This document shows, in pieces, positions 1 through 8,319 of a DNA stretch of 36,947 nt. The position numbers were made by a program, and so were the translations under genes. Numbering within the stretch: the stretch's first letter is position 1; every line of letters starts with the position of its first letter. This stretch comes from Elusimicrobiota bacterium (GTDB taxonomy: Bacteria > Elusimicrobiota > Elusimicrobia > Elusimicrobiales > UBA9959), in assembly GCA_026388125.1 (NCBI GenBank), contig JAPLKJ010000310.1, positions 1 through 36,947 on the forward strand. The letters are read 5' to 3'. Under the pieces are notes generated by a model. It saw nothing but the letters and a program-made list of their open reading frames with translations, was not told the origin of the DNA and searched no databases.

Positions 1-2
1 CT

Positions 3-446
3 TCCTCCCGGTCGCATGCCGGCTATTCCCGCCATGTTTCCAAGTCTTTTGCTTTTACCGTAGAACTTCCCAACCCGGCCGGGCTTGATCTTTATGTCGG
101 GCCGGACTCCATACTGCAGACCCCGATCGGCTTCCTGCCGGAAAAGCTGGATTCCTCCGCCTGGAACTGGGCCGGCCAGCTGGCCGTGCGCGGCGAGCCG
201 CGCCAGGCGGCCGAAGCTTTCTTCGGGAATAGCGCTTCGTGGCAGCTGTTCAGCGATTTCTTCGGCAGGGTCACCTGCCGGCTCAAGGATGAAAAGATGG
301 AATTCGAGCCCGGGCCGGGCGTTATGCCGGGGGACGATCAGGAGAACGTTTCAACGCCTGAAACTATAAAGGGTTTAATAAATCAGGCCGTGGAAGTGGC
401 CCGCCTTGTGGCCGCCCTGCCGCCGGCCGGGAATTACCCGGCATAG
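3..446 (+). CDS. C-terminal part of an unrecognised protein (5' end outside the window)
   Basis: An open frame runs from the first bases of the window to a TAG at 444-446, giving about 147 residues without a start, so the gene begins upstream of the window. The visible part has no motif, signal or membrane segment that I recognise. It contains the stretch AWNWAGQLAVRGEPRQAAEAFF and a Val/Ala-rich C-terminal helix (VEVARLVAALP). Internal start codons exist, for example near 186, but the frame is equally coding-like upstream, so a truncated larger gene is the better reading. It is followed at once by a rho-independent terminator shared with the convergent gene. Function unknown. Confidence 0.6.
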   Translation, partial: SSRSHAGYSRHVSKSFAFTVELPNPAGLDLYVGPDSILQTPIGFLPEKLDSSAWNWAGQLAVRGEPRQAAEAFFGNSASWQLFSDFFGRVTCRLKDEKMEFEPGPGVMPGDDQENVSTPETIKGLINQAVEVARLVAALPPAGNYPA

Positions 447-463
447 AGCGGCGATGGTTTAAA

Positions 464-494
464 TAAAAAAAGCCCCGGCAGCGGGGCTTTTTTT
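464..494. terminator. Bidirectional rho-independent terminator between convergent genes
   Basis: A GC stem GCCCCG (472-477) pairs with CGGGGC (482-487) around a GCAG loop. It is flanked by a run of A on the left and a run of seven T on the right, so it works on both strands: for the partial gene ending at 446 and for the minus-strand gene ending at 500. Confidence 0.85.
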
Positions 495-499
495 ACAGC

Positions 500-1174
500 T
501 CAATCCGCGGCTGTCCCTGTCGACTTTCTCACCGGCCCTGGCGGCTTGGGGTGGCTTTGTGCGAGTTTCGCCGCGGCGGCCTTGTCTGAGTTCTGCCGCG
601 CTATTATCACGGCGTTTTGTTCGGCTTTCCTGCTTTTCACCGCTTTGTCGAATTCGGCCTGCGGTTTCCCTTTGAGGCTCTGCTTGAGCGTATTTATTTC
701 GTCGATATTGTTCTTTCTGAGCTCCTCCACGGTCAACTCCCGTGCAGAGGCCGGGGTAAAGGCCCCGATCGTGGTGGTGCTGTGAAAGGGGCGGAAGCCT
801 GTCGCACCCGGTTCCGCCGTGCCACCCAGCGCCGGTAAGGCGCTCTGTACGGGCCGGAAAAAAGCGGAGGCCGGCGCCGTTGTAACAGTAAGCGTGGGGA
901 CAGGGTTCTTCACGGGGCGGAAGAAGACGGCTTCCGGCGATGTGACCACCGGCGCGGCAGGAACGGCGGTAGGCTGTGCCGAAGGCGCAACCGCGGGCTG
1001 GGCCGGTCCTGCCAATGTGGGCTGGGCCGGCTTCTCTAAGGAAGGCTGGGCGGGCGCTGCTGCCGAAGGTTGCGCCGGCTTCTCCAATGAGGGTTGCGCC
1101 GGGGCGGCCGTATTCTGCGCGCCGGCCGCTGGAGCAAGCCAAGCCGCCAGCGCTATTATCGATATTATTTTCAT
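500..1174 (-). CDS. Secreted Pro/Ala-rich repeat protein of unknown function
   Basis: 224 residues. The N-terminus is a Sec signal peptide (Lys at position 2, hydrophobic core, AGA-Q cleavage region near residue 19). Residues about 22-75 are a low-complexity chain built from short PAQP units alternating with SLEKPAQP. This is followed by two FFRPV motifs, a related FRPF motif, and a charged, probably helical C-terminal part (about 140-224) rich in Lys, Glu and Gln. The ATG at 1174 is supported by AAGGA about nine bases upstream. The repeat zone resembles a periplasm- or wall-spanning linker and the charged tail could bind another polymer, but that is inference. I recognise no family. It is transcribed towards the shared terminator at 464-494. 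Confidence 0.7.
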   Translation of the reverse strand: MKIISIIALAAWLAPAAGAQNTAAPAQPSLEKPAQPSAAAPAQPSLEKPAQPTLAGPAQPAVAPSAQPTAVPAAPVVTSPEAVFFRPVKNPVPTLTVTTAPASAFFRPVQSALPALGGTAEPGATGFRPFHSTTTIGAFTPASARELTVEELRKNNIDEINTLKQSLKGKPQAEFDKAVKSRKAEQNAVIIARQNSDKAAAAKLAQSHPKPPGPVRKSTGTAAD

Positions 1175-1338
1175 GTTTTCATCCTTGCGCCGCGGCCTAC
1201 GGCCGCGGTGGCAGGGGCCGTAAAGTCCAGCGTTCTGTTCTTTCCAGTTTTCTCTACCCGTTTATACCGGTAAAGCTGGTCTGAGATAAGTATAGCCCCT
1301 GGCCGGCCGGCCGGCTATTCGGAATGTTGCCCGGCCTG
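1175..1338. other. Intergenic stretch with GC palindromes
   Basis: No convincing gene lies here. It contains a hairpin CCGCGGCC-TA-CGGCCGCGG near 1190-1208, upstream of the secreted repeat protein, and a run of overlapping CCGG/GGCC units near 1302-1316. The run could fold but has no U-tract. It probably holds the promoter of the 500-1174 gene, but I could not pick a clear -35/-10 pair. Bases 1339-1500 are treated separately as a displaced coding tail. Confidence 0.4.
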
Positions 1339-1500
1339 CTAGGTAGTAATACGGTCCGGGCCGGTATATTTCAGGGCGCGGACTTTCTTGAAAAGGAAGT
1401 CGGTGATATTCCGGCAGCAAATGATATCCAACTCGGGCGGCAGCAGCAGACCTTCCTTTATGGGGCCGCCGCCGGCCATGACGAAGGAGTTTTCACGTTC
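1339..1500 (-). pseudogene. Out-of-frame coding tail of the large secreted protein (or a tiny separate gene)
   Basis: Directly after the TGA (1499-1501) of the 773-residue gene, the +1 frame stays open for 53 codons to a TAG at 1339-1341. It reads ERENSFVMAGGGPIKEG and later ICCRNITDFLFKK. The composition is protein-like and uses the same GC-ending and ATA codons as its neighbours. There is no Shine-Dalgarno before its only ATG (1479), so independent translation as a 46-residue protein is less likely. Skipping one base at about 1500-1504 joins it smoothly to the upstream protein (NPSALS then ERENSF), giving about 826 residues. A sequencing error, a real frameshift mutation or a programmed +1 shift at GAC-TGA-A would all look like this. 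Confidence 0.5.
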
Positions 1501-3820
1501 AGTCGCTCAGCGCCGAAGGGTTAGAATAACGGCCGTTATTCAGCTCGAGCCCGCGCTGTACGGCGGCGGCCTCGCTGTCCGGCCCGCCGTTGAGAGCGAG
1601 GCGGGCCGAGCTGTCCTGTTCGCCCTTTATCTTCTTGTCCGCGCGGAAGTTGAGCTGCGCCGCTATGTCGGCCGGCTCCGCGAGCTGTATCAGCACCCGG
1701 AGCAGCCCGGTGTAAGCCAGGCCTGAGCTCCCTTCGCCGCCCATGAGCCTGGCCAGCCTCTCGGCCTTCTGGTCCGGGTCGGCTATGGCGCGCACGCCCG
1801 CGATATCCGCCGCCACCCTGGCGGCGGTAGCGCAAAGTTTGGCGATCATGTCCATTATGCCGAACCCGGGTTTGAATTCATCTCCGGTCAGGTCCACTAC
1901 CCCGGCTACGTCCCGGCGGGAGTAGCTGAGGCCGCCGTTCTCGTCCACCGTGGAGACCGAAAGCACTTTCATCATTATCCCGCCCGCGGCGGCGTCCAGC
2001 GCGTTGAAAAAAGACTTTACGATAAGGCCGGCGGGTGCGGCCAGGATATCGGCCACCGCCTTTGTGCTGAAAGCCAGGCTGAAGGACATGAAAGTTGACC
2101 CGTAAACGTGGTCCTGCCCTGCGCCGGAGGCCGGCGGGCGCGGCGGATGGATAGAATCCAGCGGCAGCTCCGTTGCGGGGTTTATTCCGTCGCCTTTGGC
2201 GCCGGCGTACTTCACTACGTTGTTGGCCTCCTCCAGCATCTCGCGGGCGCTGTGGTCGTGGTGGCGCATCTCGCTTTCGAACTGCTGGTACACCAGCGCG
2301 GGGCCGCTGACGGCCGCCGAAGAGCTGCGCGTGGTCAGCGCGTACGCGTTGCGGCTGCTGTCGTGCCTGATCAGCGGGCCGGCCACGGGAACGGGGAAGA
2401 AATCGGAATCCCGGTTCTTGTATTTATGATAGACGGTCATGACCGCGCCGCCCCCGGCCGGGGCGAAACGGTCGTAGCGCAGGCCCGAGGCGTTGCGCTG
2501 GTCGGTTATCAGCGGAACGTGGAGGTCCACGCTGTGAGCGTGGTCGTTATAGGCGTCCATGCCGGCGTAGGCGGGGTCCGTCTCCAGCCTGCCGCCCCAT
2601 TTGGCCTGCAGCCTGTCCAGCTCCTGCGCGCTCTCTATGCTGGCGTGTCCCGGCAGATAGCGCCACGCGGTAACCATCTTCGCCAGCTGGCGGAGGTTGT
2701 CGAGCTGACCGCCCTGCAGCAGGGCGGCCAGCGCCTCCATCTGTCCGGCGTCTGTCGGGTCCAGGACGTACTCTATAAGGATGCGCTGCCCTTTGCGCTG
2801 GCCCAGGCTGAGGTTGAAGCTGGCGGTCAGGTAATTCTTGAAGACCTCAACTATCTTTTTCGCGGCAGGCACGCCTACGGTGCCGCCGAGATAACTCTCC
2901 AGCTGCGGCTGGATGGCGTCCAGCGCCGTATGCTCCGGGAACAATCCCGCGCTTACCGAGCCGCCTGCCGCGCGGATCACGGCCCTGTCTATGCGCAGGC
3001 GGAAACGCAGCTCCTTCCCGCTCCTGCGGAACAGCGAGACCGTGGGGACATATTCGCGGGCGCTGGTGAACGAAACGCTGACGGTGGTCTGGTAGGCCGT
3101 GGCGCCGACCGACGGCGTGATGCCGGCCCAGAAGACCACCGGCATTTTCCACAGCTCGCCCACCTGCATACCTGAAATATGTTCCGCGTTCAGCGGCAGG
3201 ATGGTCTTTATCTTGAGCGGGTTGAGCAGCACGCGCAGCTGGCCGCAGCTTTTTACGTAGCCGAGGTCGCGGATAACTACGGACTCGCCCTCCAGCCGGA
3301 CGCCCGCCTTAAGGCCCAGCGAGACCCCGGCGCCGGCCTCCAAAGCAGGGGTTTCCAGGCCGAGGTTCAGCCTGAGCGCGACGGCGTCCGTCAGCGCCAG
3401 GCGGCCGTCCGGAAAGCGGCGGAAGTCGCGGTGCAGGCCGGCGCCTGCGCCGACCGCCAGGCCTTCCACGCCCATCAGGTCGGTGGGGCTGACGTCGAAG
3501 CTGAGCGGGATCTTCGCTTTGTCGCAGATATCTTTGTTCACGTCGAACTTCGCCTGCATCTTTTCCCAGAACGAGATCTCGTCCGCCGACTGCCCGCCCA
3601 GGGGCGCGGCCGGCCCCTGTACCGTAGAGACGGCCACGGTCTGCCAGCCGCCCTTCTCCATTAAGGCGGCGCCGGGCCCGGCCATGGCAACAAGTCCGTT
3701 CAGCGCCTCGGCGCCGGCCGCCGCCAGCGGGGCGCAGGCCAGCCCAACGAGCAGGGCCGCAGCAAGAAAGCCCGGGAATTTAACTGTATCAGGTCCTTTC
3801 ATTTTATTCATGAAGTTCAC
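1499..3820 (-). CDS. Large secreted protein of unknown function, coupled to the PLD-family gene
   Basis: 773 residues as read. The GTG at 3820 overlaps the TGA of the phospholipase D gene (GTGA, 3817-3820), which suggests translational coupling. In-frame ATGs at 3811 and 3802 are alternatives, and no site has a clear Shine-Dalgarno. A signal peptide follows (hydrophobic FLAAALLVGLACAPLAAA). The mature part is an alternation of Gly/Ala/Val-rich, probably beta-rich, segments (for example the LGLKAGVRLEGESVVIRD region), a central His/Asp-containing segment (YNDHAHSVDLHVPL; later MRHHDHSAREML) and hydrophobic stretches near residues 590-625 that could be membrane-associating. I recognise no family. 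Its frame ends next to a coding-like tail in the +1 frame, so the true C-terminus may lie at 1339. Export and the tight link to a PLD enzyme suggest a role with it at the envelope or outside the cell; that is inference. Confidence 0.75.
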   Translation of the reverse strand: MNFMNKMKGPDTVKFPGFLAAALLVGLACAPLAAAGAEALNGLVAMAGPGAALMEKGGWQTVAVSTVQGPAAPLGGQSADEISFWEKMQAKFDVNKDICDKAKIPLSFDVSPTDLMGVEGLAVGAGAGLHRDFRRFPDGRLALTDAVALRLNLGLETPALEAGAGVSLGLKAGVRLEGESVVIRDLGYVKSCGQLRVLLNPLKIKTILPLNAEHISGMQVGELWKMPVVFWAGITPSVGATAYQTTVSVSFTSAREYVPTVSLFRRSGKELRFRLRIDRAVIRAAGGSVSAGLFPEHTALDAIQPQLESYLGGTVGVPAAKKIVEVFKNYLTASFNLSLGQRKGQRILIEYVLDPTDAGQMEALAALLQGGQLDNLRQLAKMVTAWRYLPGHASIESAQELDRLQAKWGGRLETDPAYAGMDAYNDHAHSVDLHVPLITDQRNASGLRYDRFAPAGGGAVMTVYHKYKNRDSDFFPVPVAGPLIRHDSSRNAYALTTRSSSAAVSGPALVYQQFESEMRHHDHSAREMLEEANNVVKYAGAKGDGINPATELPLDSIHPPRPPASGAGQDHVYGSTFMSFSLAFSTKAVADILAAPAGLIVKSFFNALDAAAGGIMMKVLSVSTVDENGGLSYSRRDVAGVVDLTGDEFKPGFGIMDMIAKLCATAARVAADIAGVRAIADPDQKAERLARLMGGEGSSGLAYTGLLRVLIQLAEPADIAAQLNFRADKKIKGEQDSSARLALNGGPDSEAAAVQRGLELNNGRYSNPSALSD

Positions 3821-5217
3821 AGCCCGGCCAGGTCGACAGGCAAAGAAGTCTGCGGGCTCAGGAAAGGCAGGTGCCCGGCGATAGCGTTGCCGAGATCGAA
3901 CTTGGCGCTGGTTATCCGCAGGCTCTGGGCGATATCCTTGTCGAAAATGCGGGTGTCGAGCTGCGCCGCGAATTCCCGGTCGAGCACCAGCAGGTTCATC
4001 TCATTGTTGTATCTGAGGCTCTGGGGATCGAGATTGGACGAGCCAACCGTGGCCCAGAGATGGTCCATTACCGCCACCTTCAGGTGCTCCATGCGCGGCT
4101 GGTATTCGTATATCTCTATGCCTGCCTTCAGCATGTCCTTATAATGCGAGCGGAAGGCGCTCAGAGTTATCTGCATATCGTTCTTGGCAGGCACTATCAG
4201 CTGCACTTTAAGGCCCGGGCGCCGGGGGTCGGCGGCGGCTTTAATAAGCGCCTCTATTACCTTGCGGTCGGTGAAATACGGGTCTTCTATGCGGATAAGG
4301 TCGCGCGCGGTGTTGATGGCCAGAATGTAGGCGCTCTTTATGTTATGGTCGGCGCCGCCTCCTTTATGCGTGATGACGTAGGTGCGTACGCCGCCTTCCT
4401 CCGGCCGCGGCTCGGGGAAGCCTGAAAGCTCTTCTCCGGCCGATTTTTTCCATTTCTCTATAAAAGACCTATGCAGCTGCGCTACCGCCGGCCCCGTAAC
4501 GCGCGTCTGCTGGTCATGCCAGTTCAGCTGGTAATCCTCGCCGATGTTCATCCCGCCGGTATAGCCCACCAGCCCGCCGGCCCCGTCGTCCATCACTATC
4601 ACTTTGCGGTGGTCCAGGTGCAGCAGCTCGAACGGGCGCACCTTTACCTCTATGCCAGAGTCGCGCATGGAATCCACGAACTTGTTCTCCCTGCTACCCA
4701 CGACCATAAGCGAACTTCCGAGGCGGTCCAGCATTATCCTTACGCGTACGCCGGCTTTCACTTTTGCGGCCAGCAGATCGCGCAGCTTCGCGCCTATCTC
4801 GTCCGCCTGCCACTGGAAGATCTCGATATGGATGAACGACCTGGCGCCGCGCAGGTCGGGCCCCGCGGCGCGCATCACCTCCGGCCCGTCCACCAGCAGC
4901 TGTAATTTGTTCAGCCCGCAGTCGGCCAGCCCGCCCGGCTTGACCATGCCGCCCAGCTGCCAGAAATAGTCCTCCCAGGCCTTGGCCTGTCCCAGCGGGT
5001 AGGGGGATGCCGCGGGGAGCGGCCCGGCCGGCGCCGGCACAGCCGGGCCGGCGGGCAGGTCCGCGTAAATGTCGGAGTAAGCGCCCGGAGCGCCGTCGAA
5101 ACTGATATCCATACTCTGTGCCGGGGGCACAGCGGCGCAAAGGGAGCATCGGGGTGTTAAAAAAATAATCCCCAGCGTCAAGAGCGATACCGCGCAAACC
5201 GTGTTCTTTGTGTTCAT
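3817..5217 (-). CDS. Exported phospholipase D / cardiolipin synthase-like protein
   Basis: 466 residues with two HKD motifs, the hallmark of the PLD superfamily: H203-x-K205-x4-D210 (in LLHLDHRKVIVMDD) and H378-x-K380-x4-D385 (in MEHLKVAVMD), each followed by the usual Gly/Asn-rich segment (GYTGGMNIGEDY; VGSSNLDPQS). Such enzymes cleave or transfer phosphodiester head groups through a phospho-histidine intermediate. Cardiolipin synthases share this layout but normally begin with two membrane helices. Here there is one N-terminal hydrophobic segment (LLTLGIIFLTP) and a Cys/Pro-rich linker, so the catalytic domain is probably exported. The start at 5217 is preceded by AGGAG. The downstream gene overlaps its stop by four bases. 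The substrate cannot be read from sequence: membrane phospholipid synthesis, phospholipase or nuclease are all possible. Confidence 0.88.
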   Translation of the reverse strand: MNTKNTVCAVSLLTLGIIFLTPRCSLCAAVPPAQSMDISFDGAPGAYSDIYADLPAGPAVPAPAGPLPAASPYPLGQAKAWEDYFWQLGGMVKPGGLADCGLNKLQLLVDGPEVMRAAGPDLRGARSFIHIEIFQWQADEIGAKLRDLLAAKVKAGVRVRIMLDRLGSSLMVVGSRENKFVDSMRDSGIEVKVRPFELLHLDHRKVIVMDDGAGGLVGYTGGMNIGEDYQLNWHDQQTRVTGPAVAQLHRSFIEKWKKSAGEELSGFPEPRPEEGGVRTYVITHKGGGADHNIKSAYILAINTARDLIRIEDPYFTDRKVIEALIKAAADPRRPGLKVQLIVPAKNDMQITLSAFRSHYKDMLKAGIEIYEYQPRMEHLKVAVMDHLWATVGSSNLDPQSLRYNNEMNLLVLDREFAAQLDTRIFDKDIAQSLRITSAKFDLGNAIAGHLPFLSPQTSLPVDLAGL

Positions 5218-5263
5218 CTATGGTTTCTCCTGTACCGGGTCGTCGTCTGCCGTTTAAACAGCG

Positions 5264-5300
5264 TACAACGTTGTAATAACAATGCAATACATTGTATTAC
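5264..5300. promoter_or_regulatory. Clustered inverted repeats upstream of the PLD gene (possible operator)
   Basis: A perfect 12-base palindrome TACAACGTTGTA (5264-5275) overlaps a second imperfect inverted repeat, GTAATAACAATG (5273-5284) with CATTGTATTAC (5290-5300), around a CAATA spacer. The AT-rich block stands out from its GC-rich surroundings and lies 47-83 bases upstream of the PLD start codon, a suitable place for an operator overlapping the promoter. No matching regulator gene is adjacent. Confidence 0.4.
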
Positions 5301-5437
5301 ATCCGGCGCGCGCGGTCATGGGCAGTCGGACCCAGGCCTCCCTGGGTACTTTATCCCGGCCGGGGGCTTGGGGATGTCTTATATTAAGGAAAAGAGGGCG
5401 GGCGGCAGGGACAGCGGCCGGCGCCGCCGTTAACAGG

Positions 5438-5471
5438 AGGAAAGAAAGGACCGCGGGGCGGCCCGCGGTCC
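5438..5471 (-). terminator. Rho-independent terminator of the OPA-type transporter gene
   Basis: A perfect ten-base-pair stem (GGACCGCGGG at 5448-5457 with CCCGCGGTCC at 5462-5471, GCGG loop) is followed on the minus strand by TTTCTTTCC. It lies just past the stop of the transporter gene at 5497. Confidence 0.75.
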
Positions 5472-5496
5472 TATGCCGGCAAGTGTGAGCCTTCCG

Positions 5497-6837
5497 CTAA
5501 GCTTCGTCTTCCACCAGCGGCCGGTGGTCTTCCGGCTCGCCGGTGTCGGGCTTATTAAGCGGCACCGCGTTCCACAGGCGGGTCATCAGCAGCGCGCCGG
5601 CCAGCGAGAAGGGCATTATCATGTATGTCCAGGAGCCCCAGCCCCATTTGTCCAGGAAATGGCCCATCAGGAAGCCCGTGAGGCCCGAGGCCAGGTACTG
5701 CACGCCGTCGAGCAGGCCCGCCACCGTGGAGGCCGCCCTTGTGCCGCCGAAGTCCATGGAGGCGGTGCCGGTGAGCATCCCGTGCACGCCGAAGATCCAC
5801 ATACAGGAGACGCCTATCATCAACGACGCCACCAGCGGGCTGGCCGTCTGGCCGAGTATGAACAGCGAAACTATCTGCAGCAGGTAGAAGATAAAGGCCA
5901 CCGGCGGGCGGCGCGACTGGAACAGCTTGTCGGACATGTAGCCGCACAATATCCCGCCTATTATTCCGCCCACGGTGATGCCGGAGGTGGCGATGGTGAA
6001 CAGTGTGCCGCCGTGCTCTATCTTGTGCACTTCGCTCAGGAACGGCACGAACCAGAGCAGCAGGCCCTGGCGCACGAAGCCGGTGCAGAATTCCGAGACG
6101 GCCAGCGTTACTATCACGGGGTTGGTGAACACGCGGGTCATCAGTTCGCCGAATTTAAGGGGTACGGCGTTGTCTTTCTCGTGGGAGGAGGCGTCGCCGG
6201 TGTTGAAGTTCTCGAAGCCGGCGGCTTCGGGCGTATCCTTCACCATGAACAGGTCCACCAGGAACATGAGGAAGATGGCGGCCGAAGGTATCAGGAACAC
6301 CATGTACCAGGCCATGGTGGACATTATCCAGCCGCCTACGGTCATGGCCAGGAAGTAGCCGCCGGAGATCATTATGCCGAAGATGCCGCCGAACACGCCG
6401 CGCTCCTTCACGTGGAACCACGGGGCGTTCACTTTCACCACCGACAGCGCGCCGAAAGACTGGAAGTACTGGTTCACGGCGTAGAGCAGCGACATGCCGA
6501 CTATCAGCTTCGTGCTCCAGCCGTTGAGGAACAGCAGGCCTATCACCAGGTTCAGCAGCGAAGCGCCCAGCGCGCCGAAAAGTATTGCTTTCTTGCCGCC
6601 AATGCGGTCGGCCAGCGGGCCGTTGAACATTACGGACAGGGCGTAGGTCCAGAACCCGGCGGTGGCTATGATGCCGAATTCCCCCTTGCTCAGGTGGAAC
6701 ATGTCCATCATGCTCTTGGACGCGACGTTAAGATTGTAGCGGCCCATGTAGAACGTGGCGTAGGTAAGGCCGAGGGGGAACCAGTTCAGGAAACGGCGGC
6801 GGCGGTAGTCGGGTGAGTGGACGGGGGCTTCTGGCAT
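5497..6837 (-). CDS. MFS transporter, organophosphate:phosphate antiporter (GlpT/UhpT)-like
   Basis: 446 residues with about twelve hydrophobic segments, typical of the major facilitator superfamily. The N-terminal helix carries YATFYMGRYNLNVASKSM, resembling the conserved Arg/Asn-containing helix 1 of the OPA family (GlpT, UhpT, PgtP), in which the arginine binds phosphate. The loop LADRIGGKKAILFGAL is the family-typical motif between helices 2 and 3. Substrates of this family are glycerol-3-phosphate, hexose phosphates or phosphoglycerates exchanged for phosphate; which one applies here cannot be told. The start at 6837 has AGGAG eight bases upstream. It is monocistronic by appearance, with its own terminator and an AT-rich upstream region containing TATAAT on the minus strand (6879-6874). 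No sensor or regulator gene of the Uhp/Pgt type is adjacent. Confidence 0.8.
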   Translation of the reverse strand: MPEAPVHSPDYRRRRFLNWFPLGLTYATFYMGRYNLNVASKSMMDMFHLSKGEFGIIATAGFWTYALSVMFNGPLADRIGGKKAILFGALGASLLNLVIGLLFLNGWSTKLIVGMSLLYAVNQYFQSFGALSVVKVNAPWFHVKERGVFGGIFGIMISGGYFLAMTVGGWIMSTMAWYMVFLIPSAAIFLMFLVDLFMVKDTPEAAGFENFNTGDASSHEKDNAVPLKFGELMTRVFTNPVIVTLAVSEFCTGFVRQGLLLWFVPFLSEVHKIEHGGTLFTIATSGITVGGIIGGILCGYMSDKLFQSRRPPVAFIFYLLQIVSLFILGQTASPLVASLMIGVSCMWIFGVHGMLTGTASMDFGGTRAASTVAGLLDGVQYLASGLTGFLMGHFLDKWGWGSWTYMIMPFSLAGALLMTRLWNAVPLNKPDTGEPEDHRPLVEDEA

Positions 6838-6969
6838 TTATAGGCTCCTGTTTAGGTATTCTACTATGCGCTAATTATATGAATTCGGGAAATACCGGAA
6901 TGTAAATTCTGTGTAAAGCCGGACGGGCCGGCGGCGCAGGCAGTAAATTTGTTAAGCAGGCGCGGGGGC

Positions 6970-7003
6970 AAAACAAAACCCCGTCCGCGGGGCGGACGGG
7001 GTT
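6970..7003 (-). terminator. Rho-independent terminator of the FadL-type porin gene
   Basis: AACCCCGTCCG (6977-6987) pairs with CGGACGGGGTT (6993-7003) around CGGGG. On the minus strand it is followed by TTGTTTTG. It lies directly downstream of the TAA at 7027-7029, which supports that distal stop as the true end of the porin gene. Confidence 0.75.
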
Positions 7004-7026
7004 CGTTACGCGTTTAGCCTGTAAGC

Positions 7027-8268
7027 TTAGAACTTGTAGCTTACGGTGATGGCCGGCAGCATGGCCGAGGCGTTGTACTTGCCGTTCAGGTAATTGCCGC
7101 CGATAGTGGCTCCATCGTCCTGCACGCTGGAGTCTATCTTCCTTTCCATGAACTTCAGGTACATATAGGAAGCGTCCACGGTTATATTGCCTTTGGTGTA
7201 GCCCGCGCCTATGGAGAAGGCCAGGCGGTCAGCGTCGGGTACGCGGGTCTCGAAGTATTTCTCCGTGACGGGGGTCCAGTCATAGAAAATACCGGCCCGG
7301 GCTTTCCAGGCGTCGGATACTTTATACTCGGTGCCGGCGCGAAGGGCCCATACGCTGGTCCAGTTCTTGTCGTCTATGGTCTTGGCGGCCGCGCCGGTAT
7401 TCCTGGTGTAATCTATTATCAGGCGGCGGTAGGTAGACCAGTTGGTGTAGTCGGCTTCACCCGAGAACAGCTAGGTGTCGCTGTATTTATAGGACGCGCC
7501 GAGCTGGAACATGTCGGGCATGGTTATCGTGGTCTTGGCGTTCCTGTTATCCGCCGCCAGGGCGCCAAGCGTGGTGCCGGTGGTCGGGAGATTTATTTTG
7601 CCGTCCACATCTATCTTTACCGCGCTCCGGTAGCTGGTGCCGAACTGCCATTTGTTCCATTTGTACAGGCCGGCGACGTTGAAGCCTACGCCGTTGCCGT
7701 CGCCTTTCAGGGTCTGTTCGACGTTGGTCGTGCCGAATTCCACTTTCTTGTTCATGGTCGCGTCCAGGCTTACGTAGCTGGCGCCGGCGGCCACGGAAAG
7801 GGCGTCGTTCACTTTATAAACGCCGTTGAGGTTGGTGTAGACGGCCTGTATCTCGGATTTAGTGGCTATCTCGCGGGTATTCGCGGCCAGCTTATCCCAG
7901 TTGGTGGAAAGGCCGAAGGGAGCGTTCACGCTCAGGCCGATGGCTATTTTCGGGGTCATTTTGCGCGTGGCGTAAAAATGCGGAGGAACGTGGAGCACGT
8001 TCTCTATCTTGTCCGTGGAGGTCGCTCTGACCTCGTTCTTGTGGTCCATGGAAGGAGCCACCATTACGCTGCCCAGGGACAGGTTGGTGCCCTCAAGGCC
8101 CAGAATGGCCGCGGGGTTGTACCAGGCCGCCGAGGCATTGTCGGCTACCGCCACGAACGAGTTACCCATACCTGTCGCTTTCGCGTCCTGTTCCGCCAGG
8201 CGGAAACCGGCGGCGCCGGCATTGCCCGCCATCGCGAGGACTATTGCTAAGATCGCTGTGTTTCTCAT
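7027..8268 (-). pseudogene. FadL/OmpP1/TodX-family outer-membrane porin with an in-frame TAG
   Basis: Read through one TAG, the frame gives a complete porin of 413 codons. It has a signal peptide (MRNTAILAIVLAMAGNAGA), the FadL N-terminal hatch signature (GFRLAEQDAKATGMGNSFV, then ADNASAAWYNPAAI) and alternating beta strands ending in VSYKF-stop, the aromatic C-terminal signature of outer-membrane barrels. The TAG is codon 266 (7471-7473): SDT-stop-LFSGEADYTNWS. In the family a W or Q often fits there, one base from TAG. Everything after it is intact and family-like, and the terminator lies after the distal TAA. Such porins take up long-chain fatty acids or other hydrophobics. ATG 8268 has AGGAGGG upstream; the upstream TTG at 8286 would place that site inside the gene. 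Recent mutation, sequencing error or suppression are possible; other genes here use TAG as a normal stop. Confidence 0.8.
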
Positions 8269-8319
8269 TAAACCCTCCTGAATCAATTTATCAACGTGTA
8301 CTATTCTACATAAAAACGG

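Noticed and set aside
2108-3175. 355-residue plus-strand frame opposite the large secreted protein
   Set aside because: The minus strand has a signal peptide, coupled start and normal codon use; the plus frame has none.
5473-6816. 447-residue plus-strand frame opposite the OPA-type transporter
   Set aside because: His/Gln/Val-rich artefact of the opposite strand; no RBS and it overlaps the terminator.
7471-7473. Recoding of TAG as an amino acid (for example pyrrolysine)
   Set aside because: Other genes in the window end in TAG at normal positions (for example 19107 and 19965), and a porin strand is not a typical recoding site.
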